NCBI RefSeq assembly: GCF_910592395.1
Contig: NC_088316.1
Span: 19,158,001-19,222,000 of the forward strand
Length of the DNA: 64,000 nucleotides
DNA from: Lineus longissimus
Taxonomy: Eukaryota > Nemertea > Pilidiophora > Heteronemertea > Lineidae
Direction: 5' to 3'
The notes beneath the pieces are model-generated. The model was not told the DNA's origin and ran no database searches. It saw nothing but the letters and a program-made list of their open reading frames with translations. Below, piece by piece: positions 48,339 to 64,000 of this stretch; position 1 is the first letter of the stretch; every line of letters starts with the position of its first letter. Position numbers and translations under genes: made by a program.

Positions 48339-51300
48339 CTGAAACGAGCCAAATTCAAACAATACTTTTTATTCAAATGCAAAGGGTTTTTGCAATGTAC
48401 TGCTATGTAAAGAAGGCGCAGGAAATCTATTGCACTTTTAAACGTAAGTTTCTTTATAGCGGATGGATATTAAGCTGGGTATAAAACACAGTGCATGCAA
48501 GGAGAAGTTATGAGGTGCCAGTGCCCAAACAACAAGTTAGTTCTCAAACATGCAGAACTGAGAAAAGTACACAACACAAGGACTAATATAAATGAAGTAC
48601 AACATGTGAATGAAAAGATAGGATACAAGAGGACATGATCATCAATGGTATTGCTTGAGGACTGGAGCTGATCTCGTAAGGTCTATCAATGTCACTACTC
48701 CGGTATAAGGCTGAAGTATCATAACAGAGAGAAGGGGACTGTGTTACAATCCAGTTATAGCACTAGTCATGTGTTAATGTGACGATTTCAGACCGAAATC
48801 AACTTCAACCAAGATCGCTTCAGCCCTTGAGAATACCCAGACAATGGCTAAGTTAACACAACAGTACAAAATAACTATAAATACAACAGAAAACAGCGAT
48901 TAAACAGTCTTTTTGGTCACTTTCGATAAAAATACTTTTTGCTTCTCTCTTCATCTTTGGCACAAACCAACACTCAATCATTTTATCCCTCTGCCCTGGA
49001 AGACAGATCCATATATAAAATCCCAGCATTCACCTCTTGGCTCTTCCATCCAACTCGATCTAAGTAAGCATTTCAATGCCCAAACCCACAAAAATCCTGG
49101 AGGAAGTGACTGACATTCAGCGACAAGCACATGGTATCAAAAGCTGATCTAAAATTTCATTGCAATTTCACGACATGAGGTCCATTGGTCTGGAAATTTA
49201 AATTTAAATGTTTGATTAATGACCAGATATTTTAGCAAAAACACACGTTTCTGTAGACAGCAGAGTCTTGGATACAGAGTAAAGCTAATCGAGGTCATTA
49301 TGGTACAATACAAATGTATGGGATACAGTTACAGTGATCAAAGTTCCATCTACAAAGATAAAAATCAGATCACACATATCTACAAAAGTATGAAGACATT
49401 GAATCATTTGGTCGCACAGACAGGCAAACTGAAGTCACATGTGCAACCAAGTTGAGTTTGATAACTGGCATACAAATGAGAGGAATATGAGAAGATTTTA
49501 CCATCTTCAAGACATTCTCAACAACTAGTAGGAGCAGTAGTAGCCCATTTTGGCAAGCAGTGCTAACTTGGGCCTATGAGATACTGAATTCTGACCTCAT
49601 GGCCTTAAACAACAGAATCGCTTGTTTTCTCATGAGATGGGTCATGATGAGGAGGGTGCTGTGGGTCATAATAGTGTTTCTCATTCTCTTCTGGGTCATC
49701 ATAGTACGGGTAATCACGGTAATCATGGTAATCCATAGGGTAGAGCTGCTGAGAGGTGCTCTTCTCTACCGGACGGTGCAAGATCTCACGGATTTCTTCC
49801 ACGCGTGATTTCACCACGATACAACACAGAATCTGCAAAAGTACAACATGAGGCACCACTGAATTCAGGGTAAATGACTCCAAGAGTATGATAGGCCTCA
49901 CTGCAAGCGAATTCTGTGGACATATGTGAAGGACACTTTTCACCGATCTCATGTACCACAGTGCTAAAGACGTTAAAAGTTACCGAACTGTTCCTGTAAC
50001 AAGTACATGCATATGTTGTACATGAATGAATCCCAAAATTGGATGACTTCACTCACCAATATGGAAATAAATATAGCTGATTCAATGAGTTCTACAATCA
50101 ACACTTTCACCGAGGAGTTTGGTGAAAAATGCCCGAACACCAAATAATTGTCACAACGATCAAAAGTAGGTAAATGTAACATCCCATATGTTCACACAAG
50201 AAATACGTGGTTGTTTCATAGATGAGAGTGCCACCCTCAAAAAAGTTGGGAAAATGTTATGGATGCTCTTCAAGGCAGAAATACATGTTCCTTTACTCTG
50301 AAATTATGTCTTGAGCCTAAAGGAGTCATTTTTGCTTTGAAATTGAAGTTAAAAAAAATTACTTTTTGGTCATTTTCAACAAAATATTCTTTTATCTGGA
50401 AATCAGCATTAATCAGGAGGACTCTCATCCATGTTATTTTGGGCAAAGCAGCCCATATCAAAAAGCAAAGACAGACAACAAGAAGAAAGCTTTAACAACA
50501 ACCTAAAAGCAAATACGCAATATTGACAAACAGTTTGCAACAACGTTCTAACGTTCATGAATGCAATGTGATATTCAAACACAGGCAGGATGGGAACACT
50601 GGCACCTCATTGTTAGAAATCATATGAAATGTTTCTAGTTTCGAATGTTAGTTTGTGTATACTACTTCACGTCAATTCTCACATTTCTGAGACCAGTCTA
50701 ACCTTTTGAGTTCATCTATACTGCACACGCACACATGTGTTAATAACTACACATTCAAGAGCGTTATCAAAATCCAGAGAGGAGAAGAACAATCAAAACT
50801 TTGGAAACATTTCATCAAATCCTCTCTCACATGTTAGCTACAGCAGATCTCAGTGGGTTGGTCTGGATTAAGTGGAGACCCCAAAGGCACTTTACGCCAA
50901 GAAGCCTCCACTTTGCAGTGAAGAATGTTCCATTTTCGACGGTCAGTGTAAATCATGAGGTAATGTGAAGAAGACACAGAGTTAGTGTAACATAAAATCC
51001 ATCACCATGATTTGATATTCAGTTACTTACATTTGAAACCATTCGGATGGTGAAGAAGAAAATGGTAAAACAAAGATAAGGTCGTCTCTGTAAATAAACC
51101 AAAATCAAATAAATCAAAAGAAAAATGTTTCATGTTCACAACTCATTACTTACATTACACACCATTCGGAATGTAAATAAGATAATACTGAAGCAGAGGA
51201 ACTCTCTTCTCTGGAAAAACAATTAGATGTGCAACATTACATCATAAATTCAAATGATTCACAAAATTATTGAAGCCATTTGGTCTACACTGACATCAGT

Positions 51301-52517
51301 ACAATACCAATCTATAACAACCACAATTGTCTCATTTTAAAAAGTGTTTTGCAAGGTTTTGACAACTTTTGCGTCATCAACAGATGGATTGCACTTCAGC
51401 ATTCATTCTAAAATCAAACTGCAGAACCTTTACTTACAAAACTGTTCTTTCCGTACCAGCTGTACTGATAGGTGCCAATAGCCACCTCTGTTATCGTGTA
51501 ACAGATCATCACCGCAAACCAGGCTCTTAGTGTTGCCAGCCGTTTGTAGATGGGGCGACTGGGACGGATGGCGTAGATCAGCATGGCAGACATCACGATC
51601 AGGGCGATATGGGCACAGATCATAACGATGTCGCACGCCAGCCATTCTGAAAGGATTGCAAAGAACAACATCATGAAGTGAATCTAAAATGCAAGTGAAA
51701 CAGTTTCATCTGTTAACAAACAGCAATTTCTTAAAAATTGCTCAGCTGTGGGCCTATGCATTAGTACACTGAATACTGACAATTTAATCCAAAAAAGGCA
51801 TGTGGAGAACTGAACATGAAGGCATTTTTTCGGATATTACGTTTCCAAATGAGCACTCTCCACCATGACTTGAAGCCTCCCTCTATCTCAAAGCCATCCA
51901 CACCAGCCGCCACTTGATCTAGGATCAAAAGAAATAAGGCTATGGTCCCTGCACACTGAAATGAATACGAAAAGGAGACAATGATCAAGATGATGAAAGA
52001 ACATTCAAGACTTTATGACCAACATTTAAAAAGAGGTGCCATCCTATCCAGCAGTCTGGGTCAGGCTCGGTGTGAATACATCTCGTCTTCTACGGCTCTT
52101 CTACTGACTACTCCACTGTCGCCTCATTTATTTCGTTGTTCCAGCCAACTGAAAACACTTGCATGTGCATTGGTGTTTTCACTTTCAGAAACATTGTTAA
52201 AACATCTGACATCTAGTAATGAGCTATGCAACTTAAAAGCTTCACAAAATCTTGATGACCTAATTTTCCCCATTTCAAAATGACTCAGAAAATAAGTTAG
52301 AGTTGGGTGTGGAATCAGTTTCAAACACTCCAACTTCAATCGTGAAAATCTCGGCATTTGCACGCCACACCCCACTCAAAGCTTGTAAAAGGGTTCTTTG
52401 GTATTTCATGATTTCATTTAACTACACATTCATACTTACAATGACATAAATCGGAGCTCCTCGAGTCGCTTGCTCGAGGCTGAAACAACAAAATTTATTC
52501 AGAATGAGAGGAGCCAT
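48198..52517 (-). CDS. Small four-helix (tetraspan) membrane protein with alternative exons
   Basis: Common exons on the minus strand are 52440-52517 (ATG, 26 codons), 51841-51955 and 51438-51646. Then comes one of two 57-nt exons (51154-51210 or 51031-51087) and one of two last exons (49605-49832 or 48198-48338). All junctions are GT-AG and in phase. Isoforms are 228 or 199 residues. Helices: IYVICAGTIALFLLILDQV; ACDIVMICAHIALIVMSAML; WFAVMICYTITEVAIG; and a fourth built across the alternative junction. The N terminus has a CCFSL motif, reminiscent of LAPTM and insect DUF4728-type tetraspans, but I cannot assign an orthologue. It probably sits in the plasma or endosomal membrane, with both ends cytoplasmic if the even-helix topology holds. 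Start choice: the first ATG of the open frame, with no splice acceptor needed upstream. Confidence 0.75.
49605..49832 (-). CDS. Alternative last exon (long tail) of the tetraspan gene
   Basis: Acceptor GTACTTTTGCAG, phase 0, 75 codons and a stop. ILCCIVVKSRVEEIREIL completes helix 4 and starts the cytoplasmic tail. The rest is rich in Tyr, Asp, His and Pro (YHDYRDYPYYDDPEENEKHY) and ends SDSVV, which fits a class I PDZ ligand (S-x-V at the terminus). Confidence 0.72.
   Translation of the reverse strand: MLCCIVVKSRVEEIREILHRPVEKSTSQQLYPMDYHDYRDYPYYDDPEENEKHYYDPQHPPHHDPSHEKTSDSVV
51031..51087 (-). CDS. Alternative exon 4b of the tetraspan gene
   Basis: 57 nt, phase 0-0, acceptor GGTTTATTTACAG, donor AAT then GTAAGTAAC. 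Encodes RRPYLCFTIFFFTIRMVSN. The RR, LCF, F-T and RMV-N positions match exon 4a. Including both would duplicate half a helix, so mutually exclusive use is expected. The intron between them (51,088-51,153) is only 66 bp, which could itself hinder joining 4a to 4b. Confidence 0.75.
51154..51210 (-). CDS. Alternative exon 4a of the tetraspan gene
   Basis: 57 nt, phase 0-0, acceptor GTTTTTCCAG, donor AAT then GTAAGTAATG. Encodes RREFLCFSIILFTFRMVCN, the first half of helix 4. Its twin 66 bp downstream is the same length and about 60% identical in protein. Confidence 0.75.
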
Positions 52518-52775
52518 TTTGTTGTTTCTAATTTCAGCTCTCGACGGTGGCGACGTCTATTAACCGCATTGTTCTCGTTTCGCTCCATGACCTTTTCGCC
52601 CCCAGTGGTTTCGCTCCAAGGGGGTCAGCCCTCCGTTCATACCGCAACGAAGATTTTGGCGATGCGTCATCATTATGGTTGCGTACATTGGCATTGCGAC
52701 AACAGACACAACCTAGAAGGGTTTGACTTCGTGACATAGTTTATCTTCATCTTTGTGTGGCCTAATTGCACTTAC
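52518..52775 (-). promoter_or_regulatory. Likely promoter and 5' leader of the tetraspan gene
   Basis: CpG-containing sequence directly upstream of the start codon, including the plus-strand word CGACGGTGGCGACGTC (52,542-52,557). No upstream coding exon joins in phase, which supports a transcription start near here. The exact site is unknown. Confidence 0.35.
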
Positions 52776-53077
52776 TATTATGACATGCGGAGCAATCTGT
52801 ATAAGGCACAGAACTTGTCCGTTCTGGCTGCATCCTTGGAAGAGTCATTCCTATTAGTTCATTACTCTTGATGATTCTAATGGCAACAATGGCACGTTCA
52901 GGACGAAGAGTGGGAAAGAAACAAAAATCAAGCACAGAAAACAGATGAAGAAAAGACAAGAAGAAATGTTACAGTACATATTAACTTTATAAGTTTATTA
53001 TCAAAGAACACAGACTGCTGTAAAAAATAACACATTCATATAGCTACAGAGGTCTAGTTCATATCTATACTACCAAG

Positions 53078-53105
53078 AATAAATAAAGACTAGTCTTTAT
53101 TTATT
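53078..53105. terminator. 28-bp perfect palindrome with AATAAA on both strands (poly(A) signal)
   Basis: The half-site AATAAATAAAGACT is followed immediately by its exact reverse complement. AATAAA is therefore present on both strands. It lies 2.85 kb downstream of the SMAD stop codon and ~560 bp before the next gene's start codon on the same strand, so it is a good candidate for the SMAD cleavage signal. Confidence 0.55.
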
Positions 53106-55956
53106 ATTGATACTACCCAACGCCTTACTAAGGGTGAACTCTATATGGACTAAGGACAATTCACAGGAATGTATCAAGACAATGGTGATGTTGTAGTTTA
53201 TCATTCTGTATAATCGCTGCGTGAAACAACACTCATGTATTGAGAAATTCCTGTGGAGTGTCACTGGTGACGTTGTTGGCTGCATCGACAGTCTAAAGCT
53301 GGTACCAGTATAACTTTTTCAATGATCCGTTATTTGGTGATCACTTAAGTAAGAAAGGGCCCTGCTGAAGCATGAAAGATTCAAAGATATCCCAATTAGG
53401 ACAGACTCGCAGTTACGACTGATATATCGAGATCTGGTTGTTGACTATCTTGATATATCAGTCACAACTGAGTCTATCCAAGAGAAAGTTTCACCAGAGT
53501 ACAACACAATGTGGCAGTGACCAGGGGAAGGAATGCTTTCGGCCCACTGACTAACACATCTCTTAAGATACCGTAGATAATTGCTATCAGTGGGCTATTA
53601 AAACAACAGACCATTTTGTTCAGCCCAATATTGCCGCATCAAACGACCCCTGACCTAGATGATACAAAAATCTCTCATATAAACAGAAATCAAGACATGG
53701 CTTTGAGAGATGCATAAGATTTAAAACTAACTCATTCTACATGGTAGCATGCAACTACGGTGTTTTCCACTCTACAATTGAGGAAACAAGCTTGCTAACA
53801 AAAAGTCTTGCTTGCCGCCTTAAAATGACAGATCTTACCTCCTCTAGCCTCAAAGTCTCGCAGAGCACGTCCCGATTCTACCACATAAAACCAACATGGA
53901 TTTATATCTAATAGAAAGCCTATAAGGTGGCAAATCTGTACAAGTAGTTTCTAAAAAAAGTTCACATGCCAAACAACTGTGATTTAGCCAGAATTAACAT
54001 AGAACCACCTTGAATTCGCTCAAAAAAACCAAGCACATGGCCATGTATAATATTTAATAACGAGATATAATGAAGTGTATAGCAAAAGACTCTGGAAATT
54101 GTTACGATACCCAATAGAATTTGTAACAGCTAAAATTTCAAATACTTCAAAATGTTTTAATACCCCCATAACTTCTCCTAAGTTAAGTTAACATTCTGAT
54201 CGATGCATTGCCACAGTTTTGACAACTCTGCTGCATATAGACCCACCACATGCTAATCATTACAAAACAGGTCCTTTTATTGGAAATAGCATGGTTCCCA
54301 AATTTAGCCTAAAAGGCACAGGATACAAGGCATTTGAAACACACGATTCACAACTCCTTACATGATCAGTTTGTGATCTCTTTTCTGCTCTATTTAGCAT
54401 CGATCCTCGGGCACTTAAATTCTGATAAATATTTCTTTGCATCTGATCACATAAATTTTTAAGTAGATTTTTTCTCCTTATTGAAATTAATCAGCAGTTA
54501 ATTACATATTCAGTACAGCATGTGCCACATAGTTGGAACAATACGTCCCTGCATCCTGAAATAGTTCAGCAGGAGACAGACCATCAGAATCTACAGCATC
54601 CTATTGTTGCCCCTTAAACAAGCTCCACCACGGGGTACGTAAAAAGTGAAGATAACGCTACATATAACGGGTATGCCACCTGGTGCCTCCGGGTGACCAG
54701 GTATATGTAAACCTGCTTTAGGAACTAAAGTGCCAGGATGTTGACACTAATATCAGGCCTGGATGCGCAAAAATCCTGTCAAATGAAGCAACTATTTTAC
54801 AATTACATGGAGAATTAACAAATGTTTCTGACAAATTTACTGCAAATTTCAATAGAAAGCTTCAAAGAGCAGCCTCCAGGCAAATAATACTGACTTTGTA
54901 TCCAGAGAAAATCGGAAAACAATCAAAATGTCATAATTTGCACATTTAATATGGAAGCCAAGTTGATGTACATTTGGTAGAATGACATGCACCTCAAAAT
55001 GCTGCCCGAGAAGTTTGAAGCAGCTCAAGGGGGTCATGACCACGATAGCTAGCACTGGTGGATGTGTCAGTGAAATTGGAAGTGTAAAGAGACAGATCGT
55101 GACACTAAATAGTGACATTTGTAAGCAATCATTTGGAAGCTTACTTCAGCAGTATTTTTCAATCATGATGAACTTCTGACAAACATTAAATGTTGTATCT
55201 CACGTGCCGTTGAAATAGTGATGTCGATAGGATGTAAGACATAGTCCTCTCGAGTTTCCCGAAGATAGTGAAACATGACCCCTTTGCTACATTTAACAAA
55301 TTCCAGTAGAAATCTTACAAAAGAATTCAACAACAATGTAAGGACTGGCAAAATCTGCCAATCATAAAATACAGTGATTACAGGGATCAAATGAACAATG
55401 ACAACACATGATGAACCCTTCCAGAGCACAGATTCTTTTACCAAGTGCCAATATATCAACTTTACAAATGCGTACAAGTGACACGGACCCACTTGGGACT
55501 TGTTCAAATATTCATGAAGATCTCCTCGAATCAAGACTCCAACAAGCTAGTCCATCATTTCAACGATGTGTATACTCTGTCCAACAAACTAACTAGTACC
55601 CTATTAGTCTTTTTTTCACTGATTCTAAGATAAAGCACCTGTGTCCAGGCCAATTTAATCATGGATCAGTAGCCAGGTTCACCAAGAGCAGGTTTAAGAG
55701 AACCAATATCCTAACCCTCCTTTTATACAATGTTGTGTTTCAAACATCATTTTAGAGCCAAAAACTGGCTTGTCAACTATTTCTCCAATTTCACCCCACT
55801 GTTTCAGAACCACACATATCTTGGTGACGTGACATTTGAGTTTGACTCCAGCGATGTGATACACCACTAGTGATGTTATGTTTGCGAAGAATACTTCTGA
55901 TGAGTATGATTTGGGAAGTCTAAGATCAATGTCATTTCAACAATGGCGAGACTGCA
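53106..55956 (-). other. Probable 3' UTR of the SMAD gene
   Basis: AT-rich DNA between the SMAD stop and the palindromic poly(A) signal, with no coding exon that joins in phase. An earlier AATAAA is available at 54,276-54,281 (TTTATT on the plus strand), so a shorter UTR is possible. A strong hairpin lies at 53,399-53,479. Confidence 0.5.
53399..53479. ncRNA. Long imperfect hairpin in the probable SMAD 3' UTR
   Basis: The arms 53,399-53,432 and 53,448-53,479 pair over ~32 positions (core GACTGATATATC) with a ~15-base loop and a few mismatches and bulges. It could be an mRNA structural element, a precursor-like hairpin or a small transposon remnant. No known microRNA was recognised. Confidence 0.35.
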
Positions 55957-61377
<5,421 letters not shown>

Positions 61378-61633
61378 TTACGGGAACATGTATACTGTTA
61401 CGAAAGGAGGATGTGTTCAACATTACTCCTTTGTGCCACACATGTACAGTTGGCAGAAGATTAGAATCCGCTATTCATGAGACACTGATGAGTGCAGTGC
61501 GACAGGCAATTAACCTCATTATAGCCATGTCGTCACATTTAACGTCATCATGGTCATGGCATTGTATCGCCACATTTTAATGCGAACACAAAGGCATGGG
61601 AATGAACGTAATGACGTAGTCGTAAGGGTAACT

Positions 61634-61794
61634 ATAGATTCATGCACTTGATTGGGAACAACGTTTACGAAGACGTCGCGACACGTCACGCTACAGTAAT
61701 GTAAAACCGTCAGAGTTACAATGCATCGTGACGTGACGACGGCCAACACTATATGTTATGTGAACGTTGTTCCTAATCAAGTGCATGAATCTAT
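61634..61794. mobile_element. 161-bp foldback element with 32-bp near-perfect arms
   Basis: The left arm ATAGATTCATGCACTTGATT... (61,634-61,665) and the right arm (61,763-61,794) are inverted repeats with one mismatch in 32. Inner segments around CGACACGTCACG and CGTGACGTGACG pair further, so the whole element folds back. It lies in the 5' intron of the SMAD gene. Non-coding MITE is the likeliest reading. Confidence 0.7.
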
Positions 61795-62207
61795 GGCAAT
61801 TAGGCCTATAAAGCAGAGAAGTTGCAATACAATATCGTACAACGTTAGTCTTCTTCAAACAATCTCATCGTAACTTGTGCCCTGTTGGTGTACAACACAA
61901 GAAGACATAGGCCTAGGCCCTTCACGCGCCCCGGCAGCGGCGGAACCGCCTAGCTGAAACAACAATCAACTCCACGTACTACATTCACACACTGCATGCA
62001 TGCATAGAAATGCAGTGATCATGCGGATGAAGAACAGAGACATTTTCACAACCAAAACTACCCAAGAAACCAGTGTTTTAATACCTGAGAATACAAAATT
62101 TGAGCGCTTAGTTGACAGAGATATATGATAGTCGGTGAAGCTTGGATTTAGAACTCAAATTCCTGGCGGGAATTGTGTATAAATTTCTTTCCATCGAATT
62201 TTCTTAC

Positions 62208-62290
62208 TTCGAAGCTCTGATTTAGTGTTGAAAGTGGCGACAGTCTGACGGCGAACCGGATGACTAGCATACTACGAACATATCAATGCG
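62208..62290 (-). other. Candidate non-coding first exon of the SMAD gene
   Basis: Upstream of the acceptor at 61,356 a 5' exon is required. On the minus strand the CpG-bearing stretch ending TCAGAGCTTCGAA before GTAAGAAAA (donor at 62,206-62,207) is the best placed candidate. Its 5' edge is only estimated. Confidence 0.3.
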
Positions 62291-63030
62291 GAAAAGTAGT
62301 CCTTTTGCAGGCTGAATGAGATTCACCTGACAAATAGCAAAACCAAAAGACACGGAATTCATATCTCACAATATTTTGTTCATATTAAAATAACTTTCAT
62401 ACATATACTAGCCTTATTCTGAGATTTCTTTAATGTTTATAGAACTATTTTTGAAGCTTATCTATATCTAAACGAAAGTGGTGATTTGGCGAAACAAGTG
62501 CACATCCTGCAGGTGACGTCATCAAATTGGCGACGGAAAGTCGATCAGCCAGACCAAATATTTAGGGGGTGCAGGTTTATAAAAACCTACAATTTCACCT
62601 CTAACACAAGTTTGTCCAAAATGAATAAAAAGATAATCTATTTATTTTCAATATAACGGTTAATAAAATCTAAAAAAGACTTTGAATTTGAAAGAGATGC
62701 GATATTATCTCAATGATAAGTTACGCAATGACCCCTGTTAATTTTTATTATTCCTTTCCACATTTGCCGGGACAACTAGTCATTATCCTCACTAAAAGAT
62801 GGCAGCATAGACAATCGACCTGCAACGCACCTGATGTGTAATTAAGTGGAGTTAACACCATGAGAGTAAGGCCGAGAGAATTTGCACTGCATAAGGTTCG
62901 TGGTAAGTAAGTAAGTTCGGATAAAGATAAGATGTGATCTAACGGTCGTCAGTACCATGTTTGGGGTCACCCATTTCCTCCATAAAAAAGGGGGAATTTC
63001 CAACCAAAAAGAAGAAATGACTTTCGGCCA
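62291..63030. other. Upstream flank, nothing recognised
   Basis: AT-rich DNA with no supportable gene. If the SMAD transcript starts near 62.3 kb this contains its upstream regulatory region. Confidence 0.4.
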
Positions 63031-63042
63031 ATGAGACAGTAC

Positions 63043-63345
63043 TTAGTGTACCACATCTCTTCTGGATGTGCCCTCTCCTTCATAACTCGCCATGTTGCTA
63101 GAGTGTACCAAGTCTTTGCTGGATGTGCTATGCGTACTCTGTCTAATATAGATGTGTACTCTCCCAACGTAGTACACAATGGTTCTACAGGAGGTGGACC
63201 TTGTCTCCACCCTTGGGAAAAATGTGTCTCATTTTCACATGGTGAATACCTGAACATTTTCATAAAGGGATTGCATGATATCAGACCACCAGACCTGAAG
63301 AGACAGCAGATACTGCACAACCAAACCCCCCCCCCCCCCCCACTT
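63043..63345. repeat. Local imperfect duplication and poly-C tract
   Basis: GTGTACCA..TCTxxGCTGGATGTGC-type words occur at about 63,049 and 63,104, with a related GTGTACT word near 63,152. A run of about 16 C residues lies at 63,326-63,341. Probably the decayed edge of a transposon. Confidence 0.4.
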
Positions 63346-63519
63346 CCATAGTCAAGGGGGCCGCAGGCGCGTTCCCGATTTTTCGGGAAAAGGGGGTTAA
63401 TTTTCACTCTTGTTTCGGGAAAAATCCCCGAAAAATCAATAAAATAGGGGTGTTATTACTGCTATTTTCCCTTCAAAAACTGAAAATAGGGGTATATTTT
63501 CTCATGTTTTCCTTCCCTG

Positions 63520-63968
63520 GGTCTTCTGAGGATCCTCAGCAGCAAGGAGATGATGTTCAGGAACACGTTATGCATTTCCATGAAGATCCTGATGGGGATG
63601 TGAACTTTGCTGCTCCAGAAGTGCAGACCCACCTTAGACATGTTGCACAGGAAGCCCTTGATGACTCAACACTCAAAAACAGAAACACTCAAAAACATTA
63701 CACCGGTTCCAATGACCACTCGTACTCTGGAAAGAAGCTGAGATTGCTCTGGGACTCGCGAGTCCCCACGGGCCCGGCTATAAAACACCGGCACCCCGAC
63801 ATGCTCGTCTTCTATGAGAAGGAAAAGGAGGTCCTAATCATCGAGATAGCTGTCAGCTCCGACAGACACGTCCTAGCACGTGCGGAGGAGAAACGATCGA
63901 AGTACTGTGGCTGTGACTATCTCATCTCTCTCATCATGTTGTCAACACGGTGGAGCAGCCAGGACTGA
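63520..63968 (+). mobile_element. Non-LTR retrotransposon fragment: C-terminal nuclease-like domain
   Basis: The open frame ending at the TGA at 63,968 contains HRHPDMLVFYEKEKEVLIIE, followed by IAVSSDRHVLARAEEKRSKY. This is the PD...(D/E)xK-like arrangement (PDxxV..K....IIEIAV..D......EK..KY) found after the reverse transcriptase in many invertebrate LINE-type elements. No reverse transcriptase motif is in the window, so this is a 5'-truncated copy. A ~28-bp stretch (GGCTGTGACT...TCATCTCTCTC) is repeated at about 63,910 and 63,976, next to the window end. Confidence 0.6.
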
Positions 63969-64000
63969 TTCGGCCTGGCTGTGACTTCCTCATCTCTCTC

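Noticed and set aside
52776-52876. Splice-bounded segment upstream of the tetraspan start codon
   Set aside because: It would need to end in phase 2 to join a spliced version of the first tetraspan exon, and that frame contains stops. The ATG at 52,517 gives a complete N terminus without it.
53839-53908. Minus-strand segment with acceptor and donor reading INPCWFYVVESGRALRDFEA
   Set aside because: It is open in one frame, but no neighbouring exon joins in a compatible phase. The next candidate (52,776-52,876) hits a stop. It lies inside the probable SMAD 3' UTR.

Overview
This is eukaryotic nuclear DNA from an animal, most likely a marine invertebrate. Genes are split by GT-AG introns, coding exons are short, and the intergenic DNA holds short inverted-repeat (MITE-like) elements, minisatellites and poly-C tracts. 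One gene is an unmistakable BMP-pathway SMAD (SMAD1/5/8 class), which restricts the source to Metazoa. The protein is bilaterian-like, but the phylum (echinoderm, hemichordate, cephalochordate or a lophotrochozoan) cannot be settled from the sequence alone.

Layout. Positions 1-27,000 are gene-poor: no gene could be recognised. They hold a three-unit ~185-bp degenerate repeat (9.5-10.1 kb), two related 178/180-bp inverted-repeat elements (23.8 and 25.0 kb), one splice-bounded open frame (13.9-14.3 kb) and one convincing signal-peptide exon (24.2 kb) whose partner exons are uncertain. Positions 27,949-37,364 hold a 24-exon minus-strand gene for a 1,286-residue protein with an N-terminal membrane anchor, a long armadillo/HEAT-type helical region, one clear SPRY domain and a second SPRY-like fold at the C terminus. 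From 38,492 a divergent plus-strand gene of unknown family starts, so the 1.1 kb between the two is a probable bidirectional promoter. Positions 39-46.5 kb are repeat-rich: foldback elements, a tRNA-like core, a 47/48-bp minisatellite, a second ~185-bp repeat array and long poly-C tracts.

Positions 48,198-52,517 (minus) encode a small four-helix membrane protein. Its fourth helix is assembled from one of two alternative 57-nt exons plus one of two alternative last exons. Positions 55,957-61,347 (minus) encode the SMAD1/5/8 orthologue in five coding exons (469 residues), with a probable ~2.9-kb 3' UTR ending at a 28-bp palindrome that carries AATAAA on both strands. The right end (63.5-64 kb) carries the C-terminal nuclease-like fragment of a non-LTR retrotransposon.

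Exon junctions were placed by reading splice sites and checking phase by hand. All three main models keep an open frame through every junction and end at a stop. The genes are ordinary nuclear neighbours. Apart from the divergent promoter, nothing suggests they work in one pathway.
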